From Anastrepha obliqua (taxonomy: Eukaryota > Arthropoda > Insecta > Diptera > Tephritidae): a stretch of DNA of 64,000 nucleotides. The notes beneath the pieces are model-generated. The model was not told the DNA's origin and made no database searches. It saw only the letters and a program-made list of their open reading frames with translations. A program made the translations under genes and the position numbers. The stretch covers positions 81,594,001-81,658,000 of the forward strand of contig NC_072895.1 of the NCBI RefSeq assembly GCF_027943255.1, given 5' to 3'. Of the stretch, positions 10,770 through 22,028 are shown piece after piece (the first letter of the stretch is position 1; each line of letters starts with the position of its first letter).

Positions 10770-12080
10770 CAGGGTGGCTGATGAATTTTCTACATTAAGA
10801 AACTCAAATAACTTTTTTTTTAGTGTATGGAATTCATTTATTTTTTTTTTCAAGTTGAAGGTCATTAAATTTTATTAAATGTAGCTTAACTAGTTTTAGA
10901 AATAATTGAATTTAAATGCCCCCATGCTCGTTGACACAAGTGCGGCATCTTAGTAAAAAGTTGTTCATTGCTGCTTTGAGAGTTGCGACAGGAATAGCCG
11001 CAATTGTTGCCCGAATGGATTGTTTTAGTTCATCCAAATTTGTTGGCTTTGTTTTATAAACTTCTTGTTTACATAAACCCCACAAGAAAAAGTCAGGTGC
11101 AGTAAGGTCAGGCGACCTGGGGGCCAACGAAATTCGGAGTTTCTTGAAATCAGTTTATTGGGAAATTTTCGTCGCAACTCTGTCATAACAGTCTGGGCTA
11201 TGTGAGACGTTGCCCCATCTTGTTGAAACCACACAGAGTTGAAAGGAATTCTCTTTCGGCGTAGTTCTGGATAGAAAAATTCTTTCAGCATTTTTAAATA
11301 ACGGTCTCCAGTAACCGTAACGGTGTGACCATTTTCTTCAAAAAAATAAGGCCCGACAATACAGCGTGAAGAAACCGCACACCACACTGTCACGCGAAGA
11401 GGATGCAATTCCGTCTCGTGGAGTATCTGTGGGTTAGAAGTACTCCATATTCGACAATTTTGTTTGTTCACATTGCCGTTTAAATCGAAATGGGCCTCAT
11501 CAGACATGAAAAGGCAGTTTAACATGTTTTGGTCTTCTTCCACCATTTGCAGGATCTTCTGGCAAAATTCCAAGCGAATCGGCAAGTCTGCTGCATTCAG
11601 TTTGTTAACCATTTGAATTTTGTAGGGAAATAAGTCTAAATCTTTGTGCATTATTGTTTGCAAAGACTGTCGGCTGACACCAAGTTGAGCAGATAAGCTT
11701 CTTGTTGAAACCCTTGGATTGCTTTGTATAGCTGCAGCTACAGCAGCGATCGTTTCCTCCGTCCGAACTGGTGGGTTTCGATGATAAGGCCTTCTTGCGA
11801 CTGTTCCTTGCTCAGCAAAATTATTCACCAGTCTCATTATGGTCCATCTGCTCGGGGGATCGCCGCCAAACATCCGCCTGTACTCTCTCTGTACCAAAAC
11901 TACGGACTCCAGTGCGTGATAGCGGCGGACTATCCAAATTCTTGTTTGCGTGTCCCGGTTATCCATTTTAATAAATTTTAAAGATCAATCTGCAAATTAA
12001 AACAAAAATGGAACAGATAACTTAAAAAGAAAAAAAGTTATTCAATTTTTTTTTGGTAGTGGCTTTCATCAGCCACCCTG
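10770..12080 (-). mobile_element. Full-length rosa-type (DD41D) element
   Basis: A 1311-bp element with perfect 17-bp inverted ends (CAGGGTGGCTGATGAA plus one base) and TA duplications at 10768-10769 and 12081-12082. It is the most complete DD41D element in the window and has ends unlike the other rosa copies here, so it belongs to a separate subfamily. Confidence 0.93.
10912..11966 (-). pseudogene. DD41D rosa-type transposase, one frameshift
   Basis: The minus-strand frame starts at the ATG ending 11966 (MDNRDTQTRIWIVRRYHALE), continues through a helix-turn-helix (ARRPYHRNPPVRTEETIAAV, then TRSLSAQLGVSRQSLQTIM), the first catalytic Asp in CLFMSDEAHFDLNG, and the second in VWFQQDGATSHIAQ. 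The frame shifts once near 11122, where one C of a C-run in the WPPR codons is missing, and then resumes with SPDLTAPDFFLWG (third Asp) to the C-terminus RCRTCVNEHGGI. Spacing between the last two Asp residues is 41. Total length is about 351 residues, as expected for a full transposase. No other lesion is visible. Confidence 0.9.
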
Positions 12081-12082
12081 TA

Positions 12083-12982
12083 TTTCGTTTTTTATGCTAA
12101 ATCAGATAAAAAGTAATTTTCAAAGCATTCGGTAGCAACCTTTCGACTCCTCTCACCCAAGATGTACATTGTGCTCTTACGAACTGTCCTTGAAATTAGA
12201 TGAACAAACAAATATAAATTTTTATATGTACATATATGTACTAGATGTATGTCTGTTAATTTTCCCAAAATAATTAGCTTTACCTACTATTGCGCTTCAT
12301 TGGAAAACTTTCTCCACACGTCAAGCAGACGTGGTGTGAAGTGTTAGCTATTCTTACATCCTCGCACTCCTATCCAACTTGGCTTCGTCTCAATTAGCTG
12401 CGGCTGCAACGACAGCGGAGTACAGCACCCAGTCAGCAAAGAAATGCATACTGAAACTTGCATAGTTTGACAAGGACAAAAAGTAAAAAGATGGAGAATA
12501 GGGAAAGAAAAGGGAATGTAAATTTTTAAATTACAATAAATTATTTTTTTTATTCAATGACCTCCCTAAATTTCTATACACTTATTCCAATGACCCTCCA
12601 ATAATTTTATACCTACTGTGTTATGTTTTTCTGGAAGCTATGCGAAATCTCTTCCACAGCTTTTTGTTGAATTGTTACTGGATGGGGCATTAACTTTAAG
12701 AACAGCTTTTTCATTTGTAATTTTTCGCATAAAATATTTATTTATTTATTTGTTTATACATTTTTAAGCCATTGAATACAATAAAAGTTCATATAGTCTA
12801 ATTAGAATACAGTTTAAAATTAATTATAAATGGAGTAAAAAAACTCATTAGGGTCGCTTACAGTATCAATTTCACATATACGCAACAATTGATCCTCATA
12901 AACAATATCATACATCGGGTGTGTTTTTTTTTTAGTTGCATTAGGACTATCCATATCGATGTCTATGGTTTGACAGCTGAGA
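12083..12982. other. Unassigned intergenic stretch
   Basis: AT-rich sequence with short ATTT runs near 12735-12760. I see no gene, RNA or element end in it. Confidence 0.35.
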
Positions 12983-13290
12983 ATGGCTAACTGCGCTGAT
13001 ATTTCTGATCAACAAGGTTTTGAAAGTCATCATCGCTTCACGTCAAAAGAACGCTTCCAAATTGTGGAAATTCGCTTTGAAAAAACAAAAAAAAAATCTG
13101 TTCTCGAAGTTCATAGAGCGAAGTGCTGAAGAAGACGGCGAAATATCAATTTGTCGTCTCTCAGCTTGTTGGCCTTTGTCTTTCGACTATGTGGCAAATT
13201 TTACGTAAGGATCTTGGCTCACGAGCTTATAAAATACAGCTCGTGCAAGAATTGATGCCAAATGCCCATCGTTTGACATTGGACTGATTT
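12983..13290 (+). pseudogene. Rosa-like transposase N-terminal remnant
   Basis: From an ATG at 12983 the sequence reads MANCADISDQQGFESHHRFT then SKERFQIVEIRFE, which has the ERxQIVEIYFE motif that opens rosa-type transposases. After frameshifts it continues LSFDTMWQILRKDLGSRAYK and IQLVQELMPNAHRLTLD, matching the region just before the first catalytic Asp. A deletion removes the sequence between the two helix-turn-helix motifs, and the copy ends at 13287 before the catalytic core. Confidence 0.65.
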
Positions 13291-13347
13291 ATATTTATTA
13301 ATAAAATTTTTTGGAAAATGTAGTAAAAATTGTGCTGATAATTTTAA

Positions 13348-14769
13348 CACGTTGACTGCCAACTACGAGATAACTCGTATAGTTTTTCGTGTATATAACA
13401 GTTTTGTAAGACTAACTGAATTATAAAAATTATCCATGTAAAGCGCGTAGCTTTTATCGAGATAGTCCTCAAGTAAATGTAAAACATCGTCAGCAGTGTG
13501 ACCTACATTATGAGTAGTTTCCTCAGATTTTCCGCTGTAAATTTTTATTTTTATTACAAGACCGTCGGACTCACATAGTTCATATAGTTTGACACCATAT
13601 TTGTGTTTTTTATTTTGTATGTATTGGCGGAAAAGCAATCTTCCCCGCCATAGCATCATGGATTCGTCAATACAAATATTTTTACTTGGTACATAGTTTT
13701 CACGCATAACATCGTTGAAATGATTTAGGATTGGTCTCACCTTGTATAATCTGTCGGTAGATGGTTGTGAGTTATCAACCAAATGAAAATAACGAAGTAT
13801 CAACTGGAATCGATTGCGGCTCATATGTGTGCGCCAAAAGTTTACATTGTATAGCTTGTTTGTGTTCCAGTAATGTTTATGGTTGGAAAAGTACAAAGTC
13901 CCATTTGCAATAAAAACTTTCATCCCTGTAGCACTTACGTCTTGCCAATTTGATATCCTTTTATAATAGATTTTTTATAGCATTTTGATTCCCATTTTCC
14001 AATGTTGCAATTTCTTGCGCAGCATATAAATTAGTTTGTTCTACCAGTAATGCAAGAAATTCATCCGAAAAAAATAAATCCACCAGCGTTTGTACTGTAA
14101 AATTTGATGTATCTAATTTCACACCAACATTTTCTTGGAAAAGAAATAATTCAGGATTGTGTTGAATTTCTGTCCACAAATCATCATTCTCATTTGACGT
14201 TGTTGCTTGAAAATCATCGTCATTATTATCAGATTCGGAGACGTCTTCAGGTTCGGAGATGACTTCATCTTCACTATCACTTGTATTCTCAGAAGGCTTG
14301 TAAATGTCGTTACTACCATCGCTGAAATCATCTTCTGAATCACTTAAATTTGCGTTGTACTCAATTTCACTTTGATTCAGTGTCCTTTTCTTATCCATAT
14401 TGGGTTCTTGATAATTATAACAGTAATTTTAGAGAATGTTTATAAATCTAAAAAGAAAGGAAATAATAATAAAATTATGATAATTATAATAAACAATAAT
14501 ACCTATAAAACAAAATACTATAGAAAGCAAAAATGATGTTTTTTTTAGGAAAAAAATGACCTACCTACTACGAGATAATTCGTAGCGAGTTCTTTCCCAG
14601 ACGCCAACTACGAGATAATTCGTAGGTCCTTTTTCTCCTTTAAAAAACATCATTTTTGATTTTTGATGATACCAATGATCTAGAAATAGAGTTTTTAGTA
14701 ATATAATGTGAAAAAATCAAAATGTCATTTTTGGCCAGTTTTCTGAAAATGGCCTTGGCAGTCAACATG
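13348..14769 (-). mobile_element. piggyBac-like element, internally deleted
   Basis: A 1422-bp element flanked by TTAA (13344-13347 and 14770-14773) with inverted ends CACGTTGACTGCCAA and CATGTTGACTGCCAA (reversed). A subterminal palindrome CTACGAGATAATTCGTAG occurs at 14568-14585 and 14608-14625, with a near copy CTACGAGATAACTCGTAT at 13363-13380 next to the left end. TTAA duplications and the transposase inside identify it as piggyBac superfamily. Autonomous piggyBacs are about 2.2-2.5 kb, so close to 1 kb is missing. Confidence 0.93.
13363..14398 (-). pseudogene. piggyBac-like transposase pseudogene
   Basis: On the minus strand the first frame (14398 to 13961) starts MDKKRTLNQSEIEYNANLSD and is very rich in Asp, Glu and Ser, as is usual for the N-terminal acidic region of piggyBac transposases. 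A stop and frame change lie at 13924-13963. The second frame (13923 to 13363) carries the DDE_Tnp_1_7 core: YWNTNKLYNVNFWRTHMSRN, RFQLILRYFHLVDN, the first catalytic Asp in NICIDESMMLWRGR, NKKHKYGVKLYELC, and the second Asp in YALYMDNFYNS. It then runs straight into the left terminal repeat, so the third catalytic Asp and the C-terminal zinc-binding region are deleted. A GTAAGT follows the acidic frame near 13940, but the interval to the next AG is too short for a normal intron. Confidence 0.88.
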
Positions 14770-14773
14770 TTAA

Positions 14774-15200
14774 GTTCTCAAGCATTTAAAAAACACACTT
14801 TATTCGCTCAGTGATTTTTGGAGTTATCGCATTTTTCAATGCTTGTACGACCCCGTATAAACTCCAAAATCCATTTCATTGAATTGTTTTTTTAAGTGTA
14901 TTTCTTTCTAAAATCTATAAATATGATGAAAAGAGTGCAGATATTTGACTTTAAAAAACTCCATACGAAAATGTTCATCATGGAATAAATATAATATAAA
15001 AATTATACAATTTTTTCAGCTTACTTCTTAATATACTCAAGCAAACGAATACACAAATTTTCAGAAAATTTTATGACCAGGACCAGAATACTTGGAACAC
15101 TTGACATGGAATCGCTGAACAAAACTTATACAAAACAAAATATTTTAACTTCATTTAAACAAAACACTTTAACTTCATTACACTTACAGTAACGTCCGGG
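14774..15200. other. Unassigned intergenic stretch
   Basis: AT-rich, with no feature recognised. Confidence 0.35.
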
Positions 15201-15220
15201 TCCACCTTCCCACGCTTAGA

Positions 15221-15484
15221 ATGAACATTGGCCCATTCGCATTGTCTACAAAAATTTTTCCTGCTAATTATATCACCTCAACCTTATTTGCGGGTGTTGT
15301 CCTGTGTAACTATAGATGTTTTCTTAGAAGAAATCTGCAAGAAAAAAAATTATTGCAAGTCGTTGAAGCTGCAAAAGGAGAGGAGGTCACAGAAGAACAT
15401 TTCTACACCGTTTCGAACAATATAAGGCTGGCATGGAGCATTGCAGTGATAGAGAAGGGGCAACTTTTGATGCTATATAAATAA
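15221..15484 (+). pseudogene. Possible Harbinger transposase C-terminus remnant
   Basis: An 87-residue frame includes FALSTKIF and then AGVVLCNYRCFLRRNLQEKK. This is reminiscent of the end of PIF/Harbinger transposases, where a conserved hydrophobic helix (VxACVVLHNYLR type) follows the last catalytic Glu. There are no catalytic residues, terminal repeats or neighbouring Myb gene. It may equally be a chance open frame. Confidence 0.25.
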
Positions 15485-15499
15485 AGACGCGCCTAGATG

Positions 15500-17667
15500 T
15501 TGGTTTAAAATAAAACAAGTAAACATTTAGATTCCTTCAGGTCCCACTATTTTTATTCAAAAAAGGATTCTTAGCAATTATATTTGCAAAATTACATCAT
15601 TTAAATGTACACCCTGAGCTGGAAAAGTCTGCTAAATAGTTGATTCATGAATGCCTGATTTTTGAGAACGTCGAGATGTCGATGCTGAAAGTGGTTTGAC
15701 AAAGTCAAAGATGGCATAAAAAAGGGTACTGTCTAGGAATTATTCTCTACTGACATCTAGGCGTCACTTTTGAAAGCTCCTTTATTTTGAAAAGCGCGAA
15801 AAAGTGAAAAGCTCCCATGTGAAAGAAATTAAATTAAATATTTAACGAAATTCTACAAATATTTTAATGTGGGCAAATATATAAGAAAGGGCTGGAACAC
15901 GAGTATGTCTTTGGCGGAACTGGTGGCAGAACTTTTATCTTGGAAGGAAACTAATGCCACAAATTGCCATTGATTTGGCAAGGATGGTGTGAAGAAGAAG
16001 GATTTCATCTATTACTACATTCCATCTCAGGGGTTCAAGCATTTGCATCATTGCACTAGTGCCAAGAACTTCTCAGCCTGTCGGTAACCAGTATCAGTAA
16101 TTTAAATTATTAATTGATTCATAAGTACCAAATAACAAAAAACCTTAGTAGTTAATATATTTGGTAAATGGACTAAAGCATTCTTATTTATCCTAAAGAA
16201 TAAAAAAATTGCTTTATAAACCCCTCAGCATGCTCGTACCATTGTACTTCGCAAAAGATTTTGAAAATTATTTTTTACTTTTGACCAAATATCAAGAGAA
16301 AGAAACAGTAGTTGCGCTTTATAAAACTAGATAAAACTCGCTTGCGCTACTCAAGATGAGATGAAAGGCGATCGTAACCCAATATAAAATACAATTATTT
16401 GTATCCAGTTTATTGTCCACAAACTATATCATTTAGAGCTCGTTTACGATGTTTTTGCCGCTTGGGTTACTCCTGCCACTTTGTAGCGCCATTTCTGAGT
16501 TTACGTCAATGTGTCACACGAGGCTAAAGTTACAAGCTCAAGTAGCCATAAAGTGGCAGCTCTCGCACTCGGTCCTCGGAACAATGTGTGTCTTGTTAGC
16601 TTACCGCGGTATTAGGCGTCTATTAGTTGGTTGCTCAAATAAGCTTACTAAGCCACAGTAGTTACAGGTCTGCTAAGTTATGCTGCCACTGATATGGTGT
16701 TGAATTTTCGACATCGTAATAAGGCCAGGACATATTGCTTCAAAGTTGTTTAGCTAATTTGCGTTTAAATAACCAAATTGCGGGCGCCACTGTTATGGCT
16801 TTGTTTTGTTTTTGGCAGCTTGTTTTTTAAAGCCTATTAGCGCATAAGTCCAAACAAACTTTTTGCGTCTGTAAAAATTAGTATTTAATAAATTAAATAC
16901 CTTCCCTTATGCTTTTCTGTAACAAGTTTTTGAGTATTAGTAGGATTTGACCATGGAGTTTTCAGCCATGTTCAGTCGCTTTAATATTAGGTAATTTTTA
17001 TCCACATTTTGAAAATAAGTTACGTACTCTCTGTTGTTCGAAAAATTAAAGTGGTAGTTAAAATTGAAAATCCATTATCAGTCCTTTAGCTTAAGTTTTA
17101 ATATCTTTTTCACTATCAACAAAATTTTCACTTAAATATTTAACTAAATACGTCTGAATGTATATTTTATGCTGAATATTAGTTATCAGGAAGTTTGTTA
17201 ATAAAAATGCTTTTTGGTGTAAGGGCGGCGTAATTAAACGATGTCATTAAGCCAATCTAGTGAAATAAATTACGGCTTCTTGGTATCAAAAGCGGACTCA
17301 CTTATTTGGTACTCTCGAAATTCTAGAAGCCAAATGCGAGTTAGGTGAAATTCTGAAAATGTATACTTTTAATGAGAAATATAATCTTTGATTATTTTAT
17401 TTCCACTTTGATGCCCATGAAAACAAAAATGACAGGTTTAGCTCCGAAAACTTAAAATTTCTTACGAAAATGAATATTCAAATGCAATCAAAGTTACATT
17501 CAAAGTTTCAAGGTTTGAAAAATATTTTCATTTGCACTCTGACTTTTCTTCATTCCTAATATAAAATTTAAATTTTGGGAAGTCTTGTTGGAAAGAGCCA
17601 TATACCCTAGATCAGATAAATTTTAAAATTTTTTGAAGGCCGCACATAAAATCAAACTTATAAATAA
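15500..17667. other. Long AT-rich stretch without recognised features
   Basis: More than 2 kb without a reading frame that I can relate to a protein, and without inverted ends or tandem repeats. A 70-residue frame at 16449-16661 has no recognisable motif. The right side ends at the CTAG terminus of the Helitron. Confidence 0.4.
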
Positions 17668-19442
17668 CTAGCTGACCCGGCGAACTTTGTTCCGCCCTAG
17701 AGGCAATAAAAAAGCAGATTTTTTATTTTATTAAGTTAATTTTTTTATCAATCAAGTATTTCAATGTAGCTTTAATAGATTGCACTCTTGAGTTAAGCAC
17801 CTTGTGATACACGACATTTTTTGTTTTAGTATCAGGTGCAAGAAAAAACAACGCAGATGGTTTTCCGACCCGTGAGCATGCCACATATAATTGACCATGT
17901 GAGAAACATTGATTTTCTAGATTCAGGCAACAAACTTTCAAGGATTGGCCTTGTGATTTGTTAATGGTCATGGCGAATGCAAGACGGATCGGGAATTGAA
18001 GTCTTTTAAACTCAAACGGAAGATCGGTTGGGATCATCGGGATCCTCGGGATCCGCGGAATTTTCCTCGTAAATCACATTGTTCATCAATTTATTTACCA
18101 CCAAACGCGTACCGTTGCAAAACATCTCGAGTCATTACGTATATCTTTCAATGTTCGGTTAAGTGCTTCTAATGCACGTTTATGCGCCATTGTGCATTCG
18201 TCCCAGATGATGATTTTCGATGCTGATAAAACTTTGGCCATGGCTGAGTTTTTTGAAATATTACATGTTGGTTCTTCAATCTTTTGAAGATTTAACGGCA
18301 ATTTTAATGCTGAATGAGCCGTACGGCATCCTTCTAATAATGTGGCTGCTATTCCAGAAGAAGCAACTGCAAGTGCAATGTTGCATCTCGCACGAAAAGT
18401 GGCTAAAATTACTGACATGAGGAATGTCTTACCAGTTCCGCCAGGGGCATCAAGGATATATAAACCACCATTTCCATCATCAATAGCCTTCATTAATGCA
18501 TCATAAACTTTTGGCGATTCAACAGTGGTACATTCGTTTCAACTACTAAATCTCATTCCTGGTGATCATATTCACGTTCCCGTTCCAACTCTCGATTAAA
18601 TGCGTCATTCATTTCATGATTCGGCGCTGGCATTCCTAACCTGACTAATAAACTACTACACATAAGGTAACACATGTCTTCGATCAAGAGTAAAGCCCGA
18701 TTATGTATCTCCTCATTCATCTCAAGATCCGGATTTCTGGAACTGACACGAATTTGATGTAAAATATCTTCTGACCTTATTATCCTTGGATTTATGCCAT
18801 AGTTTAGATGGGTTCGATGGAAAGCATGTCGAAAAGATGATAGCAAATAATGTGCGCATCTGACTTGGAGATTCAGAGATAATGGCTTCAACGATTGTCG
18901 TATCCCAATGGGTATCGTTTTCTAGTAAATTGAGTTCTTTACATGCAGCATGATATGTTGCGAATATTGTAACAGTCCGTAGTGACTCAAATGACGTTGG
19001 CCCACGCACATTTACCAGCAACAACCGCAAATAGAAGCATTCATCATACTTTGGATGAACTGTATACATACGACCAAGAGCAACAGAACGCACATCCGCA
19101 ATTACTTCTTTGCATTACGGCTTTGTCGTCTTGGTCGCGGCATTTATAATGATGATTCAAAGAGAACACAAATTAGTGTGATTATATATTTCTGAAAAAA
19201 ATGTATATTATCAAATTTTCTACTTAAGGATATACAAAATTACGTTTAGCTCTCATTTGCGTTTTGTTATTCCATATCAGATGCGTTTTTGTTATACCAC
19301 ATTTTATAGTGACTTCACGGAATCGCATTCGAATGGGATAAAAAGTATCCTATGTCCGTCTCCTGGTTCTAAGCTACCTCTCCACCAATTTTCAGCCAAA
19401 TCGGATTAGCCGTTCTCGAGTTATAAATAGTGTAACTAACAT
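17668..19442 (-). mobile_element. Helitron, deletion derivative
   Basis: On the minus strand the 3' end reads GGCGGAACAAAGTTCGCC, an 18-base hairpin, then GGGTCAG and the terminal CTAG (CTAG at 17668-17671 of the + strand), and the next host base is T, as required for Helitron insertion between A and T. The element contains a Pif1-family helicase pseudogene in the same orientation. On the other side, conserved subterminal sequence (tcagccaaatcggattagcc, then cgttctcgagttataaatag) is visible to about 19440, but the canonical 5' TC terminus is not found, so the 5' edge is truncated or diverged. Confidence 0.85.
17723..19143 (-). pseudogene. Helitron RepHel (Pif1-like helicase) pseudogene
   Basis: The minus strand starts MPRPRRQSRNAKK at 19143, the usual basic N-terminus of insect Helitron proteins, and jumps directly to a region just before the helicase (VALGRMYTVHPKYDECFYLR, LLVNVRGPTSFESLRT). 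The zinc-finger and Rep nuclease domains, well over 1 kb, are therefore deleted. Helicase motifs follow in several frames: Walker A DAPGGTGKTFLMS, Walker B IIIWDECTMAHK, and near the C-terminus LAFAMTINKSQGQSLKVC and GQLYVACSRVGKPSALF. Another deletion removes the helicase middle near 18050-18100. Frameshifts and stops break it repeatedly. Non-functional. Confidence 0.88.
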
Positions 19443-19759
19443 GATCCCGATCGGTGGTCCCGATCGGTGGCCATTTTCGATTAATTTCATGGTTGAATAT
19501 GATTGTTAGCAAACATACGTACTTCCGAACAGAGACATCATTTGCTTTGCATTTTTCGTCAAAAGCGGAAATTTCTCTGAGCTCTAATAAGATTTATAAA
19601 ATTTTACGATGTTTACTGAAAAAAATTAAATTTTCTAAATCGGTATTATTTTGCATATGAATCACTTCCATTTAAAAGTCTTCGGAAACTGTAACCACAG
19701 CAATATTAAATGGCGAGGAAAACATTTTCATGAAAACCGTTGTCTTCACAGCTTCGAAC

Positions 19760-20906
19760 ATTTGAAGTCGTAACTGATTTTCGTTGTTTAAGATGTCTAC
19801 ATATTGTGCGAATTTTTGAGAAGTATTCTAACGTTTTCTGTTTCTAAATGTGCAAACTGAAACACATTATTCTGCAAAAGATGCTGTATCTACAATTGTA
19901 ATTCCCTGAATTTTATCACACAAATTTTGAATAAACTGAAGTTCCATATTCCCATGCTCAGTCATATAGATGAGAAATCCAAAATGGCACATCCATTCTT
20001 TATCACCAAAACGAGGAAAGCCAAATCCCATCATATCCAAGAAATTATATTCCGCTTTTTAAGTTGTATACTCTCTTCAGCATTTCACCTCTACTAAGCC
20101 AATGTACTTCGGCATTAAAAACCACGTCTCCATATTCAGTTTCTAAATTTTTCTGGAATACTTTAAATGCACTGTGAGTTAACGCGCGCGACTTTATAAA
20201 ATTGATTAGCATAATTATTTGTACCGTGACATTTGCCAAACTTAATTTTTTCGCACACAAATTACGCAGCGGTTAACGAATGTTTCCCTTCCTGTGACAT
20301 TCTTAATGTCTTGAAATAGCCTTCCCCATACTCCTACCTTCATGCCTGACATTGCTCGTGATCCATCTGTCGATATACCAATAATCCTTTCTAATAAAAT
20401 TGAAAAAAATTTCAACACAGACTATTTTTCATCGGACATGTCTTTGCCTGTTGTTGTCCCTTGTATTGGAATCAGTGAACAAAATTCTTCAATAATATTC
20501 AATTTGGTGTCAATATAAAATATACCGCTGGAGTTTAAAAGACAACCGGTAGGAGATGAAAGTAATTTGCAGCATTCAGTAAGTGCCAATGTATCATTTC
20601 TCGAATACGATGAGGAGTCCACAGGCATTCGATTAAAGAAACCAACTTGCGAAATTTTTGTAAATAACTTCTGTTTTTAGATGGCTCTAGTGGCGAACCT
20701 ATAGCCACCGAGTGAATTTGTATTTGAATGACGATGATAGGAACATTTATTGTTTCGCACGTCTTTCCTATGAGAAAATGGAAAAATGTTTTTTTAAATT
20801 CAACACGCCTCTTCCTTCCTTTGCGACAGTGGGAGGACTTTTTTCTTTCCAAAGATCGACAAGTAAAATACCACTGACGGAAATTAGTGTTAAAAAAAGC
20901 GAACAA
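19760..20906 (-). pseudogene. hAT transposase pseudogene (GTF2IRD2/ZBED-like)
   Basis: Minus-strand fragments in changing frames match the hAT lineage that gave rise to vertebrate GTF2IRD2 and ZBED5-like genes. In order: a piece with IEEFCSLIPIQGTTTGKDM (20422-20628); STDGSRAMSGMKVGVWGRL near 20330-20370, the region around a catalytic Asp; then LCAKKLSLANVTVQIIMLIN and FIKSRALTHSAF (20045-20260) with the signature AEVHWLSRGEMLKRVYNLK; and FPRFGDKEWMCHFGFLIYMT near 19990. It has many frameshifts and no terminal repeats or 8-bp duplications that I could match. The host-gene alternative is unlikely because of the decay. Confidence 0.7.
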
Positions 20907-20909
20907 AAA

Positions 20910-22026
20910 TTAATTATGTTTTTTTCCAATTGGTGCAATAAATTAGAAGTTTTTGCTCAAAATTACGGGTTGTTTTGCAAATATTTACTTATACTGCTTC
21001 AGCTCATATAGTCCTACTTTTGCTACCTAAAATGTTAATTACCACTAACGATTTTCACTATCACTAAATATTCAGTGATGATGAAATTCGAGTTTAACTA
21101 CCACCGAAGAAGTAGTGGCAGTGAAACGCCACTTTACTTTAGCGCATTATGCCCCACCCCTATTATAGCGAAGATTAGCTACCTCAGCAACTTTGCATCT
21201 TTAATGATGCGAAGGATGCGCACGGTTGATGAAAGTTGAATTGATATTTCCGCTAATGGAAATCGTTTTATGATCCAATTAACATACGCTCTGTTGAACA
21301 CAACATACAAAATTTTCTCGAAGCATTCGCAATTTCGATATTTCTCAGTAAATTTGAAAATATGATAGATCTTTTAAGTTAAGAATTGACATCGAAACCT
21401 GGTTATGTTGATGCATGCGAGAATTTCCATATAGGTATATAAATATATATGCATACACATATACCTAAGTTAACACATGACTCCCATGCAGTCAACACTT
21501 GACTCCCACGTTAAGCAATGACAGCAGCAGCTACGGCTGCAAGTGCATCTGCAACTAAGTTCCTAGAATTAAGAAAACAATATTGTATTCCTAGAATTAA
21601 GCAAGCATTTATTGTACTCTTAGTTTTAAGCAAATCTGAAAAGGCTAGCGTAAAAATAAAATTTGAATAAAATTCAGTAAGATTCAAGCAGCCAACAACT
21701 GAAGTTGTGAAATTACTCAAGCAGCAAGCCCCCAGTGTATTCAGAAGATAAACCAATAAACTAAATCAACTGATATACAATAAGTATGAGTACATATATT
21801 TTATTCTGCATTGCAACTTGGAATACTGTAAAAGAATATTATGAACTTTTCTTTGAATTTCTTTCGGAAGTACAAGTAGAAAATGTCGTGATTTATTAAA
21901 TTTGTTCTGATTATTTCCGCAAAAGTGGCAATTACTCGTATTTTTGATAATCATCAGCGAAAGATTATTCGTAAGAATTTTAAAAGCATTCGTATTCGCA
22001 CGTTTTGCGAACACTTGAGTTTCAAA
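20910..22026. other. Unassigned stretch with Ala-codon-rich segment
   Basis: No gene recognised. The segment 21520-21760 has short repeated words (cctagaattaag at 21565 and 21592) and looks like a piece of a retroelement long terminal repeat, but no TG..CA ends or target duplication can be defined. Confidence 0.3.
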
Positions 22027-22028
22027 TA

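Noticed and set aside
13924..13963. Very short intron in the piggyBac-like transposase
   Set aside because: GTAAGT is followed by AG within about 10 bases, far too short to be spliced; a deletion and frameshift explain the gap better.
21380..21790. Possible solo LTR
   Set aside because: Repeated words and a polyadenylation-like AATAAA are present, but no TG..CA ends, target duplication or second copy could be shown.
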